From: Pseudoalteromonas amylolytica
Lineage (GTDB): Bacteria > Pseudomonadota > Gammaproteobacteria > Enterobacterales > Alteromonadaceae
DNA: 64,000 nucleotides
Assembly (NCBI RefSeq): GCF_001854605.1
Contig: NZ_MKJU01000027.1
Location: 1-64,000, forward strand
Reading direction: 5' to 3'
This document shows positions 1 through 8,103 of this stretch, piece by piece. Position 1 is the first letter of the stretch; each line of letters starts with the position of its first letter. The notes below the pieces were generated by a model. That model was not told the DNA's origin. It made no database searches and worked only from the letters and a program-made list of their open reading frames with translations. The position numbers and the translations under genes are program-made.

Positions 1-591
1 TCGCTTTGGGTTACCTCGGCTTTCATAAGCCATTCTTAAAGCTTTTTTCGTTAGGTCACTGTCCGGTCGAGCTGATGTTGCCCAACCTACAACTTTGCGA
101 GCGTAAAGGTCAATTACAACAGCCAGGTATAGCCAACGAGAACCGCACCAGACATAGGTAACATCACCACACCAAACTTGATCTGGTGCTTGTGTGCTAA
201 ATGCTCTTTTCAATAAATTAGGTATGCTTAAGTGCTCTTTTTCTGCCTTGGAATACTTATGCGTTGGCATTTGACGACTAACCAATCCCTCTTGTTTCAT
301 CAGCTTACTCACCAACCAGCGGCTCGCTTTGAAGCCTGACTTTGCGAGCAGTTGAACCAAGGTTCGTTGGCCTGCGGAGCCATGACTTAGCCCAAACCAA
401 CGTTTCATTTCGGCAATTAAACGTAGCCGCTCGGGCGCTATAGTATGTGGTGTTTCGCGCCAATATCGGTAACTACTGCGCTGTACTTTAAATACAGCAC
501 ACAAACGCTTCACAGGCCAGCTCTCTTGAAGGGAGCGGATCAGCGCAAACCTTTGATGGAGTCCTGCATCAAGAGAGCTGAAGCCTTTTTT
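1..591 (-). CDS. IS3-family transposase OrfB (integrase core), partial
   Basis: This is the catalytic half of the transposase, running off the left edge. Reading the minus strand from about position 591 gives a continuous frame containing a helix-turn-helix-like segment (RWFGLSHGSAGQRTLVQLL), then the start of a DDE integrase core with PDQVWCGDVTYVW (first catalytic Asp) and YLAVVIDLYARKVVGW. The remaining acidic residues lie beyond the window. It is probably made as an OrfAB fusion by -1 frameshifting: the minus strand has an A6G slippery run (585-591) near the end of orfA, a common arrangement in IS3 elements. Frame and core motifs are read directly; the frameshift mechanism is inferred from the family. 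Confidence 0.85.
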
Positions 592-851
592 AGGATCTCA
601 TTGTCCTCTTCTAGGCGTTTGAGTTTACGCTCAAGTTCGCGGATTTTAAGTTGGTCAGGGGTCAGGGGAGTCGCACTAGTGAGGTTACCGTTACGCTCTT
701 CTTTTAGCTGGCGTGCCCACTTATCGACAGTGGATTTACCTAATCCCATCGCCTCGGCAACGTCTCTAACAGAGCGTTGTTCATCGACGACTTGTTGAGC
801 GACTTCGAGTCTAAATTCAGGAGAATAAGTTGGACGAGTTCTTTTTGTCAT
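540..851 (-). CDS. IS3-family transposase OrfA
   Basis: 103 residues. The N-terminal half (YSPEFRLEVAQQVVDEQRS, then VRDVAEAMGLGKSTVDKWAR) is the helix-turn-helix DNA-binding region of IS3/IS911-type OrfA proteins, which recognise the element ends. The C-terminal third (IRELERKLKRLEEDNEILKK) is a leucine-zipper-like coiled coil used for multimerisation. Length is normal for the family. The 3' end overlaps the orfB frame across an A6G run, fitting programmed frameshifting. The start codon lies about 70 bp inside the element end. Confidence 0.9.
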   Translation of the reverse strand: MTKRTRPTYSPEFRLEVAQQVVDEQRSVRDVAEAMGLGKSTVDKWARQLKEERNGNLTSATPLTPDQLKIRELERKLKRLEEDNEILKKASALLMQDSIKGLR

Positions 852-905
852 ATTTGCACCTAATCAGTTATGGTGATTCTATCACCTCTAATCAGGTGGC
901 CAAAT

Positions 906-921
906 TTATTGTGCCACTACA
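906..921 (-). repeat. IS3-family terminal inverted repeat (right end)
   Basis: The minus strand reads TGTAGTGGCACAATAA followed by ATTTGGCC. Three other copies of this 16-mer (15-16 matches) occur in the window at 2528-2543, 22416-22431 and 22951-22966, all without an adjacent transposase. This repetition is what defines the element boundary here. Confidence 0.8.
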
Positions 922-1162
922 GGGTAATCGCCCTGCTCTAATGGCTTGTTTTCATCTATACCGGTGCTGCTTGAAACGTAGTTAATATAACCTTGAGTTT
1001 CGTTTTCAGAGCTTGGTGCCCAGAGCGGCTAATAATTCCTGCAATTGTGCGAATGTTGTAGCGCTGTGCGTAGGTTCTTAGCACTCGGCCAGCGGCCCGA
1101 AGGCCGTATTTGTAATGGTCAAAAATGATGCACGGGCCATAGCCAAGAGAAGTAGTGATCAA
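922..1162 (-). pseudogene. Phage structural/lysozyme-like protein fragment, frameshifted and cut by the IS
   Basis: The open frame reads FDHYKYGLRAAGRVLRTYAQ, then RYNIRTIAGIISR, then loses sense. Moving to another frame after ISR restores WAPSSENETQGYINYV followed by SSSTGIDENKPLEQGDYP, up to the IS end at 921. The combined pattern (YGLRAA...LRTY...RY.I.TI.GIISRWAP..EN.T..YI) is familiar from phage structural or virion peptidoglycan-hydrolase-like proteins. The frame break is equivalent to two extra bases between the ISR and WAP codons. This is a dead remnant of a prophage gene, disrupted first by a frameshift and/or by IS insertion. Family recall is from memory; the frame restoration is read from the sequence. 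Confidence 0.6.
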
Positions 1163-1263
1163 TCCTCTGAGCTTGAAGCTTTTCAGCTAGACGCTGGTGA
1201 ACGTATGAATGTAAGTTCAACACTTATACTAAGCGGCTTTAGAGAAAGGCTTATCAGTCACTT

Positions 1264-2013
1264 CTAAAAAGCTAACAGTTCGGTGTTTCTTCTATATGCG
1301 TATAGTTGTACTTGAGAATCACAGACCTTACAAATAGTCAGCCTAGGAGCTTTAATATCTACGTTTGGCTTGTAGCCTGCACCTGTATCAATATATAGCT
1401 GTTTACCAATCAATAAGGGCTGTTGTACGCTTGAGTGCCCCGAGATTAACAAATTCACTCCTTCGATTATTTGTGATGATTGCTCATTCATATTTAGCCT
1501 GTTCCAAACCAATTGCCTCAAGACTTCGTCGTTGATAGTTGAATCTTCTCTAATAGGCCACTTAGCATAAGGATATTCAGAATGAACTACACCGATGACT
1601 CCTGAGTCAGTTTCAACGGAAAGACTCAAAGAGACTTTATCGAGCACTAACTTTCTTAGTTTGTTTTGCATCTTGGGCGAAATAGAGTAGAACCACGAGC
1701 CGCCATTTCTTTTCCAAATAGCTTCTTTAAAGTAGTTTTTTTCTTGAGATTCAATCAGGAAAAGCTCGTGATTTCCAAGAACAGAGAAAAACCAATTTGT
1801 GTTCAACAGCTCTAAACATTCCTGAGAGTTTTCTCCCCTATCAATTAAATCTCCGGTGCAGAAGAGTCGATCTTTAGAAAAGTTGAACTCAATTTGTTTT
1901 AGTAGCCTGTTGAGTTCATGAAGGCTACCATGAAGATCTCCGACAAAGAAATCCTCACCAAAATTATTTCGAGGAAAAGAACGGTGATAAGTTATCGAAA
2001 AATTAAGGCTCAT
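1264..2013 (-). CDS. Serine/threonine-type metallophosphatase (PrpA/PphA-like)
   Basis: 249 residues, the usual size of bacterial PPP-family phosphatases. The metal-binding motifs are all present in order: GDLHG near residue 26, GDLIDRG near residue 54, GNHE near residue 80, a His in VVHSEYP, and ISGHSS toward the C-terminus. These coordinate a dinuclear metal centre that hydrolyses phosphomonoesters; bacterial relatives such as PphA/PphB dephosphorylate proteins or small molecules. No kinase partner is adjacent. It is a single gene between a phage/IS remnant and a truncated gene, so it is probably accessory DNA. Substrate cannot be told from the sequence. Confidence 0.85.
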   Translation of the reverse strand: MSLNFSITYHRSFPRNNFGEDFFVGDLHGSLHELNRLLKQIEFNFSKDRLFCTGDLIDRGENSQECLELLNTNWFFSVLGNHELFLIESQEKNYFKEAIWKRNGGSWFYSISPKMQNKLRKLVLDKVSLSLSVETDSGVIGVVHSEYPYAKWPIREDSTINDEVLRQLVWNRLNMNEQSSQIIEGVNLLISGHSSVQQPLLIGKQLYIDTGAGYKPNVDIKAPRLTICKVCDSQVQLYAYRRNTELLAF

Positions 2014-2104
2014 GGCTACCTAAAGGATAGGGGTAATAGAAGTTTTGTTACATTTACTCTATAATAGCCTGTTAGATGATTAATTAAAACTAGGTTTTTC
2101 AAAA

Positions 2105-2581
2105 ATGGATTTATCAATAAGATCAATACGCTACACTACAAATGATGAAAAACCAGAGTCGTTTACAACTGAACTAGAACTAGTTGATAGATTTGAAAGA
2201 TTGCTCGATGTTTTTTCTCATAAAAAGGTGTTAGTAGAACGTGAGTTTGGTTGTGGTTATGGGATTGCAGATGCTGTAATGTTTAACTACAAAAGTGATA
2301 CCTCGTTATTGGATTTAGCAAATGTTCCTCAAGATTGGGCTTATACACTGAGAGTCCTACCATATAGGAAAAACTTTGACCTTGATGCATTAATAAGTCT
2401 GTCAGGAGCATCAGTTCCTGTGTGTAGAAAAGCTATGAAAGAGTTTATAAAAGCTGGATATTGTGTAGAAAAAAACAATGGTGTTTTTATGAAAGTGAGG
2501 CAACCTAGATTGCTTTGTACCTCTATATGTAGTGGCACAATAAATGAAATTGACAGGCACTTAAGAAACGAAGTTTCGTAA
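2105..2581 (+). pseudogene. Unknown protein, 3' end replaced by IS-end sequence
   Basis: The open frame gives 158 residues, but from base 2528 the DNA is the 16-mer TGTAGTGGCACAATAA, identical to the IS terminus at 906-921, so the last 17 or so codons (after LLCTSI) are IS-derived and the native C-terminus is lost. The remaining part contains VEREFGCGYGIADAVMF, which resembles the acidic/basic core of small nuclease-like domains, and a later HTH-like stretch (LISLSGASVPVCRKAMKEF). I do not recognise the family. It could still be expressed as a truncated protein. Transcription is divergent from the phosphatase gene, about 90 bp away. Confidence 0.55.
2528..2543 (+). repeat. Solo IS3-family end relic
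   Basis: TGTAGTGGCACAATAA matches the terminal repeat of the IS at the left edge base for base. No transposase follows; only about 65 bp separate it from the convergent gene that ends at 2611. It marks where a former insertion truncated the gene that starts at 2105. Confidence 0.7.
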
Positions 2582-2610
2582 AGTTTAGCCCGTCAATGAT
2601 ACTGATCATA

Positions 2611-3723
2611 TTACGAGTTTTGGAACTCGTTAATGATAAGTTTAGCAAAAACCTTTTTATCCTGACTTAAGTCAGCATCAAATTCGGCTTTGATCCCGTT
2701 AGAGCTTAATCTGTTTTGTCTGTTTCCAATCGCTCGTTTTCGAAAACTGTCCCAATTGCTGGATAAAGCACTTCCTGCATAGCCGGTCGTTAGATAAACA
2801 CCACCAGGACTAGAGTAAGGTGATGAAAAAACAGACGTTAATATAGGTTGTGACCTATCTAGTGGCCTTAACGAAAAAGCACCTTCTGCACCAAAGAAAC
2901 CAATCTTCTTGGTTGCGTAAACTTGTGCAACAAATGCAAACTCAACATCGTTACCTTCGTCGTCAAAACCATTATCCAAACCTCTGATTGTAACTTCTTT
3001 GGCGTTAACACCAGGCAGCTTATCCCGCGGAAATTCATCCATTTTTCCTGCCCACATATACAAGTCACCATTGTTTGAAGTGAAGTTTTGGCATATTAAA
3101 TTAGTCGAACTAAAGTTAACCACCAAACCAAGGAAGTCTCGACTTGATTTAATGGCATACCATACTATTAGCGGCGCAACCACGCCGGCTACTAAGGCAA
3201 TAACCAATCCTGCACCTGTAAACGATATTGCACCAAGTATAGCTGCTGGAATGCTTAGACCAAGAAAAATCCGTCGCTTGACTTCCTCCGACATGATGTC
3301 GCCAATAGCGAGTAGCTTTAACGTATGGAACGCATTCGCAATGTGGTCGTTAGTTAAGTTTTCTTGGTATTGTAGCAACGCTAAGACTAAGTTCTTTTCT
3401 CTTATAGAGAGATGAACAGCATATGCTGTATTTACTCTGAGGAACTCCACAGACTTTCTCATGTACATTTCAGCGGGGTTTGCATCCCCAAACCCGCGAA
3501 CTACTAGTTCTTGCTCTTCAATATTGATTAGGTCGCTTTGTGCTCCCTTTGTATTAACAATGTTACTGTTGTAATTTTTTGATAGCTTTCTAGTATAAGC
3601 AACAGCAACATCTTGTACGGCCTGCGAGTAGTCAAAATCTTCGTCATCGCAGCGATTGCAAATCTTATCTCCTAAGCCTGACTCCAAATCATTCAAAAGC
3701 TTTTTAGTACTAATTTCAGTCAT
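2611..3723 (-). CDS. Unknown membrane-spanning protein, paralogue 1
   Basis: 370 residues, unrecognised. The N-terminal about 150 residues are helical and charged. Two hydrophobic segments follow near residues 155-190 (IFLGLSIPAAILGAISFTGA and VIALVAGVVAPLIVWYAI). The C-terminal about 180 residues are beta-rich, with LVVNFSSTNLIC, IRGLDNGFDDEGNDV and GFFGAEGAFSL. The same architecture and motifs occur in the next gene (3806-4933), so the two are tandem paralogues 82 bp apart on one strand. A good ribosome site (AAAGGA) sits 8 bases before the ATG. The beta-rich half has a loose feel of aegerolysin or other small lipid-binding beta folds, which would make a membrane-active role possible, but this is only an impression. 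Confidence 0.7.
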   Translation of the reverse strand: MTEISTKKLLNDLESGLGDKICNRCDDEDFDYSQAVQDVAVAYTRKLSKNYNSNIVNTKGAQSDLINIEEQELVVRGFGDANPAEMYMRKSVEFLRVNTAYAVHLSIREKNLVLALLQYQENLTNDHIANAFHTLKLLAIGDIMSEEVKRRIFLGLSIPAAILGAISFTGAGLVIALVAGVVAPLIVWYAIKSSRDFLGLVVNFSSTNLICQNFTSNNGDLYMWAGKMDEFPRDKLPGVNAKEVTIRGLDNGFDDEGNDVEFAFVAQVYATKKIGFFGAEGAFSLRPLDRSQPILTSVFSSPYSSPGGVYLTTGYAGSALSSNWDSFRKRAIGNRQNRLSSNGIKAEFDADLSQDKKVFAKLIINEFQNS

Positions 3724-3805
3724 GTACAGTCCTTTAAATTTTTTAACGAATAGAATCGCTTGCCCAACGTATTACTATAAAAGTATGTCGTTGAGCAAAT
3801 TTGTT

Positions 3806-4933
3806 TTATGCATCATACTTATGAATGACAGTAAGGCCTATAGGTGTAGAGCCTCTTGCAGCATCAACCGTTGCTTCCGCACTAATACCATCTTTGTTTA
3901 TCCTCACCCTCAATTTACGCTCATTTCGTAACGGATTCCAATAGTCACTTAATTGGCTGCCACGGATGTTTGTCTCCAAATTGACTCCGTTGTCCTCGAA
4001 ATATGGGCATGAGAATAAAATAGCTAAATTAGGACCCGTTCTATTTTCTGGCGCTAAAGAAAACATCCCTTCAGCACCAAAAAGCCCGAATTTCTTTTCC
4101 GCGAAGTAGGTTCCAGCATAGTATGCTAAAACATCATTGCCATCGTCATCAAACGCCAAAGCGCTTCCTCTAATATTAACTGTATTTGCATTGACCCCGT
4201 CTTCTTTATCTAAAGGGAAGCTAACTAGAGTACCTGCATGCATGTAGCGATCTTCCTCACTACAGTTCAGGTTAGTTTCTGATAGGTTTAATACAACACC
4301 GTAAAAGCTTTTTTCAGCAGTTAATAAAAAGTAAAGGATTATTGCAGCCAAAATAAAACCAACTACAACAAGTGAATTTGTTACGCCAATGGCTTTTACA
4401 CCAGCTACAACCGCTCTTCTGGCAGACTTTGTTTTTGCTAGCTCAATAATTGCTTTTTTCCCCGCAGAATATGATACTGATAGCACTCCGGCGCTGACTA
4501 AAGCATTTGCTGTGTCACCGATGGTGGCGTTTACTTTATCTACCAAGCGCTCATATGTGATACGTTTATGGTTTAGATAAAATCCCATTTCCTCTGCATT
4601 AAGTCCTGCAAGGTTTTCTGCATCTTCAGCTTGATATAGCTCATTTGGGTTGGGTTCTTGAGTGCTCCTAATTGAACGAATTACTTCTTCAACATCAACG
4701 GGTCCTTCCCAATCTTCCGATACGCCTCTTGCATCACCACCTTGATTGTAGTTTGCCAACGCGGTACGAATAATTGTCTCCGCTAACTCAAGTTTTGCAT
4801 CTTCCAAACTAAGTCTGCCATTGTTTGTATCATCGGTAAGTCTATCTGCTAAACCGTCAGATAATCTGTTTACAAAAGCTTTAGCTTCAGTTTGAGCCAC
4901 TAATAAATCACACTTCTCGAACTTTATAGTCAT
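3806..4933 (-). CDS. Unknown membrane-spanning protein, paralogue 2
   Basis: 375 residues from the ATG at 4933, preferred over an upstream TTG because AAAGGAAA lies at proper distance before it. It shares with its neighbour a helical N-terminus, a hydrophobic middle (VVVGFILAAIILYFLLT, near residue 205-225) and a beta-rich C-terminal half with VVLNLSETNLNC, NIRGSALAFDDDGNDV, KKFGLFGAEGMFSL and CPYFEDNGVNL. Paralogy is clear from the parallel order of these motifs. First of a two-gene unit; the 7-bp repeat array at 4971-5005 lies just upstream. Function unknown; neither protein has a signal peptide. Confidence 0.7.
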   Translation of the reverse strand: MTIKFEKCDLLVAQTEAKAFVNRLSDGLADRLTDDTNNGRLSLEDAKLELAETIIRTALANYNQGGDARGVSEDWEGPVDVEEVIRSIRSTQEPNPNELYQAEDAENLAGLNAEEMGFYLNHKRITYERLVDKVNATIGDTANALVSAGVLSVSYSAGKKAIIELAKTKSARRAVVAGVKAIGVTNSLVVVGFILAAIILYFLLTAEKSFYGVVLNLSETNLNCSEEDRYMHAGTLVSFPLDKEDGVNANTVNIRGSALAFDDDGNDVLAYYAGTYFAEKKFGLFGAEGMFSLAPENRTGPNLAILFSCPYFEDNGVNLETNIRGSQLSDYWNPLRNERKLRVRINKDGISAEATVDAARGSTPIGLTVIHKYDA

Positions 4934-4970
4934 TATCAAATTTCCTTTTATAATACATTGGTTTCGCTGC

Positions 4971-5005
4971 TATACATTATACATTATACATTATGCATTA
5001 TGCAT
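4971..5005. repeat. Five tandem 7-bp repeats (TATACAT x3, TATGCAT x2)
   Basis: The array lies 38-72 bp upstream of the start of the minus-strand paralogue at 4933, in the position of its promoter. The unit contains ATGCAT/TATA elements, so copy-number change could alter promoter spacing. Whether it varies is not visible from one sequence. Confidence 0.8.
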
Positions 5006-5391
5006 AACGGCAACTTATCCTAACCCATCACGACAGAAAGTAAAGCAGTGTTAATAATTTTAATGTATTGTTAATATTGGTTTCTGGCCTTTTATTGAAA
5101 TGAATGTGGAAACTCAATTAATACGGAGCAACTATTCTATTCAATGGTTTACGTTTAATTTTTCAAGTGCAGAGATTGTAAATATCTAAAGGTAGCGGTT
5201 ACTGAAGAGGTGAGCATCTCAAAATCATAGGATGTATTTGGCATTAAGCCGTCGGGATGTAATTCACCCGACCGCACGACTAATGTCTCTCTACTTGTTA
5301 ACACTGATGTTGGCGCAAGCGGTTTAACGTGCACACTCTGCTTTCATAGAATAGTAAATAACAAAGTTGGATATTGTGTTTGTAAATGGTA
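5006..5391. other. Intergenic stretch without recognisable features
   Basis: About 390 AT-rich bases between the paralogue pair and the 3' end of the asparagine-synthetase-like gene. I see no convincing reading frame, hairpin terminator or RNA gene. Confidence 0.5.
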
Positions 5392-7626
5392 TCAAATAAA
5401 TTTTATTATATTGTAATCTATCGCTTCTTCGATATGTTTTCTTACTTTAGACATAGGTATTTCTAACTCAATACATATTTTTTCTAGTGAGCGTGTGCCA
5501 TCAATGTGTTGAATGACTTTCAACCAATCCCCCTCACCTTCTTCGCTAAGTTCATATTCTATTCGGCCGTTAACTGCGATAAATATGCATGTGCTTTGGT
5601 ACATTTGGCTCGAGTTGCTGAGTAATTGCACGTTGCTAGCCAAAGCGATCGGTCTGTCTAAACATAAGTCGGTTCGTCTCGCCGAAATTGATTCCTGTAA
5701 CGAGCTTTGTTCTTGCTCAGACCAGTCTGTAATATTAAGAGAATCAAGGACGGTGTACGAATCACTTACGTGTTTATGGGGAATAGGCAGTTCTCTGGCC
5801 ATTTTCTCCAGAAGGCCCATGTTTGTGATTTTGAGCAGCATTTCAACTCCTTGATATTCAGGGTCTTCAGGAATTGAATCTATCAGTCTATTAAGTTCTT
5901 TAGTACTTATTACCGAGTGTCTACTGTCACCAAATGCTTCATTTAACAGCGCGTAATCATCATCTATCAGTAAGTTGTACATCATACGCTGGGTATAACG
6001 TTGGTCTTGCCCCATAAAAAAAGGCACCTTAGGCCGCTCATAAAACCTTTCTGGTAGCCAAGGCTTCATGGCCTCTCTTAGTATACGTTTATCCCAGAAC
6101 AAATCTTGATAGTACTTTTCAGGCACTTTGGCACAGAGTTCTACTAATTCGTGATCTAAAAATGGAACGCGACTTTCTATGCTATTGCCTGATGAGGTGC
6201 GATCTTCATGCCACAGGTTGTACATTTGCAGGTTCTGGCGGTTCATTCGCGTATAGGTTTGCCACGGGTGTGTGCTTAACTGGCTGTTACTTGATGCTGC
6301 CATAAATTGACGATCAACTAAATTTCCGTAATGGCTAATTTCACTATTTTGTCCGCTGGATAAATAGTGTCTTTCTATTTCGTGCATTGTCTCCATCAAT
6401 GCTGGCCATCCATAATTAGATTCATGCAAATCAGGACGAAATTTTTCTAGATAAAAGTGGCTATAACCGCCATTAAATTCATCACTCCCCTGCCCCAATA
6501 ACATGACTTTTAAGTTTGGGAAATGATGTCGCGCGTAGCGGTGTAAGTGATACTTATACAAATGCTCAGCGTCGATTTCTGGAGTTTCAAGTAACCAGAC
6601 CAAATCCTTCCAGTGACTTGCTTTGAAGGAATTGTTGTGCCAAGAAAAGTTCACCTGATGGTTGCTCAGTCCTAAGTGCTGAGCTGCTTCAAAACTCGAC
6701 TTTGCATCGCCATTTTGAAAGGTACTTTGACTAAAAGCTGAAAATGTTTGTAAGTCTGGTGACTGCTTTGATGCAAAGGCGGCAATAGCAACTGAATCAA
6801 TACCGCCGCTTAGAAAAAGACCAACGCCCACGTCTGACATAAGTCTTCTTGACACTGCGGTTTCTAGCGTATGAGCATATTGTCCAATTATCTCTTTTTT
6901 ACTTCGTGTATCTGCTAGCTGCTCTTCTTCACTTAAACTTGGATAGTTCCACCAGACATGTTGATCGATTTTTGAGTCGCCAAGCTCTATGGATAAATAG
7001 TTACCTGCGGGTAAGTAATGTATATCCTTAAAATAGGTGGGTAAGGATTGTTGCTCAATGAGTGGAGAATTTCGCCCGCTTAAAGCCTGAAACCAGTCAA
7101 ACTCTCGTGGGCAATCAGGGTGAGTAAGTAAAGCTTTTAATTCAGACGAAAATGCAAGTTGACCATTAAAATTGCTATAGTAAAGCGGTTTTATTCCTAA
7201 TCTATCTCGGGCTAAGTACAAGCATTGACGACGCATGTCCCAAATTGCAGCTGCAAACATGCCATTGACCATTTCTAAGGCGTCAATTCCATGTTCTTCA
7301 TACAAATGAAGGAGCACCTCACAGTCGGACTCACTTTGAAAAACATGATGACCTTGGAGTTGTGACTTTAATTGTTTGTGATTGTACATTTCACCATTTA
7401 CAACCAGCATCACACTGCGGTCTTCATTAAAAAATGGCTGGTTTCCAGATTTAAGGTCAACAATAGATAAACGATTAAATACTACGCCCAGTGGCCCATC
7501 ACAAAAATATTGTGTATCGTCAGGTCCTCTATGCGCTATTTGTTCCCCCATACTTTGTAACAAAGCAAGGGATTCAAGACTGCACCCTGCACCGTTATAA
7601 TTAATAATTCCGACAAAGCCACACAC
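5392..7626 (-). CDS. Asparagine-synthetase-like peptide-modifying enzyme with C-terminal PqqD-like domain
   Basis: 744 residues, longer than housekeeping AsnB (about 550-630). The GTG start is set by AAGGAG 7 bases upstream and by the N-terminal nucleophile Cys2 in MCGFVGI. Residues 1-200 form the class II glutamine amidotransferase domain; 230-620 the ATP-PPi synthetase domain with SGGIDS (PPi loop), GQGSDEFNGGY and RVPFLDHELVE. Residues about 658-744 are extra and look like a PqqD/RRE winged helix (beta strands, then IDGTRSLEKICIELEI and VRKHIEEAIDYNIIKFI). In lasso-peptide systems this enzyme family activates a carboxylate on a precursor peptide, and PqqD-like domains bind leaders. Two small precursor-like genes sit immediately upstream on the same strand. 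I infer a RiPP-tailoring enzyme carrying its own leader-binding domain rather than free-asparagine synthesis. Catalytic residues appear intact. Confidence 0.8.
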   Translation of the reverse strand: MCGFVGIINYNGAGCSLESLALLQSMGEQIAHRGPDDTQYFCDGPLGVVFNRLSIVDLKSGNQPFFNEDRSVMLVVNGEMYNHKQLKSQLQGHHVFQSESDCEVLLHLYEEHGIDALEMVNGMFAAAIWDMRRQCLYLARDRLGIKPLYYSNFNGQLAFSSELKALLTHPDCPREFDWFQALSGRNSPLIEQQSLPTYFKDIHYLPAGNYLSIELGDSKIDQHVWWNYPSLSEEEQLADTRSKKEIIGQYAHTLETAVSRRLMSDVGVGLFLSGGIDSVAIAAFASKQSPDLQTFSAFSQSTFQNGDAKSSFEAAQHLGLSNHQVNFSWHNNSFKASHWKDLVWLLETPEIDAEHLYKYHLHRYARHHFPNLKVMLLGQGSDEFNGGYSHFYLEKFRPDLHESNYGWPALMETMHEIERHYLSSGQNSEISHYGNLVDRQFMAASSNSQLSTHPWQTYTRMNRQNLQMYNLWHEDRTSSGNSIESRVPFLDHELVELCAKVPEKYYQDLFWDKRILREAMKPWLPERFYERPKVPFFMGQDQRYTQRMMYNLLIDDDYALLNEAFGDSRHSVISTKELNRLIDSIPEDPEYQGVEMLLKITNMGLLEKMARELPIPHKHVSDSYTVLDSLNITDWSEQEQSSLQESISARRTDLCLDRPIALASNVQLLSNSSQMYQSTCIFIAVNGRIEYELSEEGEGDWLKVIQHIDGTRSLEKICIELEIPMSKVRKHIEEAIDYNIIKFI

Positions 7627-7726
7627 TACTTTTCTCCTTGGCTAGACTGGGATTAAAAACACGGTCGTTGTACCTAAATTGCTATATTATGGTATCATTA
7701 AAAAATTTTCGAATTTCTTCAGGAAG

Positions 7727-7867
7727 CTACCGGGCCCCAGGGTTACCAGCTTTGAGTCCTGTTTTAACTAGCAGCCCCTGTTTTTGTAGCTCTTTTGCTA
7801 CAGCGGGTTGCTCAGGCTTGATTGACAATAAAACACTTTCAGGCTGTGTGTTGTTATATTTTTTCAT
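7727..7867 (-). CDS. Precursor-like peptide A1 (46 aa, tail NPGAR)
   Basis: Small gene read directly from the minus strand. ATG at 7867 follows AAGGAAAATTAAG, a clear ribosome site. The 46-residue product starts MKKYNNTQPESVLLSIKPEQ and ends QGLLVKTGLKAGNPGAR. The polar, glutamate-bearing N-terminal part looks like a leader; the KTGLKAG motif is shared with the other three peptides, and the last five residues differ by type. A nearly identical copy lies at 10696-10836, with substitutions almost only in the first 27 residues. It sits 100 bp upstream of the synthetase on the same strand, as precursor genes do in RiPP loci. No acidic residue occurs after the KTG motif, which excludes a classical lasso ring. 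Precursor status is inferred. Confidence 0.75.
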   Translation of the reverse strand: MKKYNNTQPESVLLSIKPEQPAVAKELQKQGLLVKTGLKAGNPGAR

Positions 7868-7965
7868 CTTAATTTTCCTTTTTTACTGTTACTTTTCGAA
7901 GAATAGAAGCAAACCCCCTTTATTGCGAGTAAAGAAGGTTTGCTGCTTTAGGTATGACTATAAAT

Positions 7966-8103
7966 TTAATAACCGCCGCCACCGTAAGCTGCTTTTAACC
8001 CAGATTTAATGGAGACACCTTTGGCATTTACCTGTTTTGGCATTTCTGCTTGTGTTGCTGTTACTTGTTTATCGTCTGATTTTGGTGCTGTATGTTTTTT
8101 CAT
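7966..8103 (-). CDS. Precursor-like peptide B1 (45 aa, tail YGGGGY)
   Basis: ATG at 8103 follows GAGGAG 8 bases upstream. The 45-residue peptide starts MKKHTAPKSDDKQ and ends GVSIKSGLKAAYGGGGY. It shares the MKK start and the K-[ST]-GLKA motif with peptide A but has a glycine-rich, tyrosine-capped tail. A paralogue with tail YTGGGY lies at 10971-11105. Conservation of the motif and variation in leader and spacing between copies argues that this is a real gene and not a chance frame. With A1 and the synthetase it forms a minus-strand unit B1-A1-synthetase. Confidence 0.75.
   Translation of the reverse strand: MKKHTAPKSDDKQVTATQAEMPKQVNAKGVSIKSGLKAAYGGGGY

Larger units (their letters stand above)
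1..921 (-). mobile_element. IS3-family insertion sequence, partial (left part outside the window)
   Basis: The element carries the two overlapping reading frames typical of IS3 elements, orfA and orfB, on the minus strand. Its right terminus is seen at 906-921, where the minus strand reads TGTAGTGGCACAATAA. The same terminus recurs at 2528, 22416 and 22951, which supports it as a true element end. The other end and the target duplication lie outside the window. The insertion sits inside a phage-derived gene fragment (922-1162). Confidence 0.85.

Noticed and set aside
2999..3415. 138-codon frame on the plus strand
   Set aside because: Antisense to the paralogue-1 membrane protein, whose motifs match the neighbouring gene; this frame has no such support.
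4971..5005. CRISPR-like array
   Set aside because: The units are 7 bp, contiguous and without spacers; no cas genes occur in the window.
5392..7626. Housekeeping asparagine synthetase AsnB
   Set aside because: Extra C-terminal domain of about 87 residues, duplicated start region and adjacent peptide genes favour a dedicated peptide-modifying role.
7638..8009. Plus-strand frame of 123 codons
   Set aside because: It is the complement of precursor peptide genes A1 and part of B1 and has no ribosome site.
5392..8103. Calling the peptide locus a standard lasso-peptide cluster
   Set aside because: The tails after the K-[ST]-G motif have no Asp or Glu for a macrolactam ring, and no transglutaminase-like B2 leader peptidase is present.
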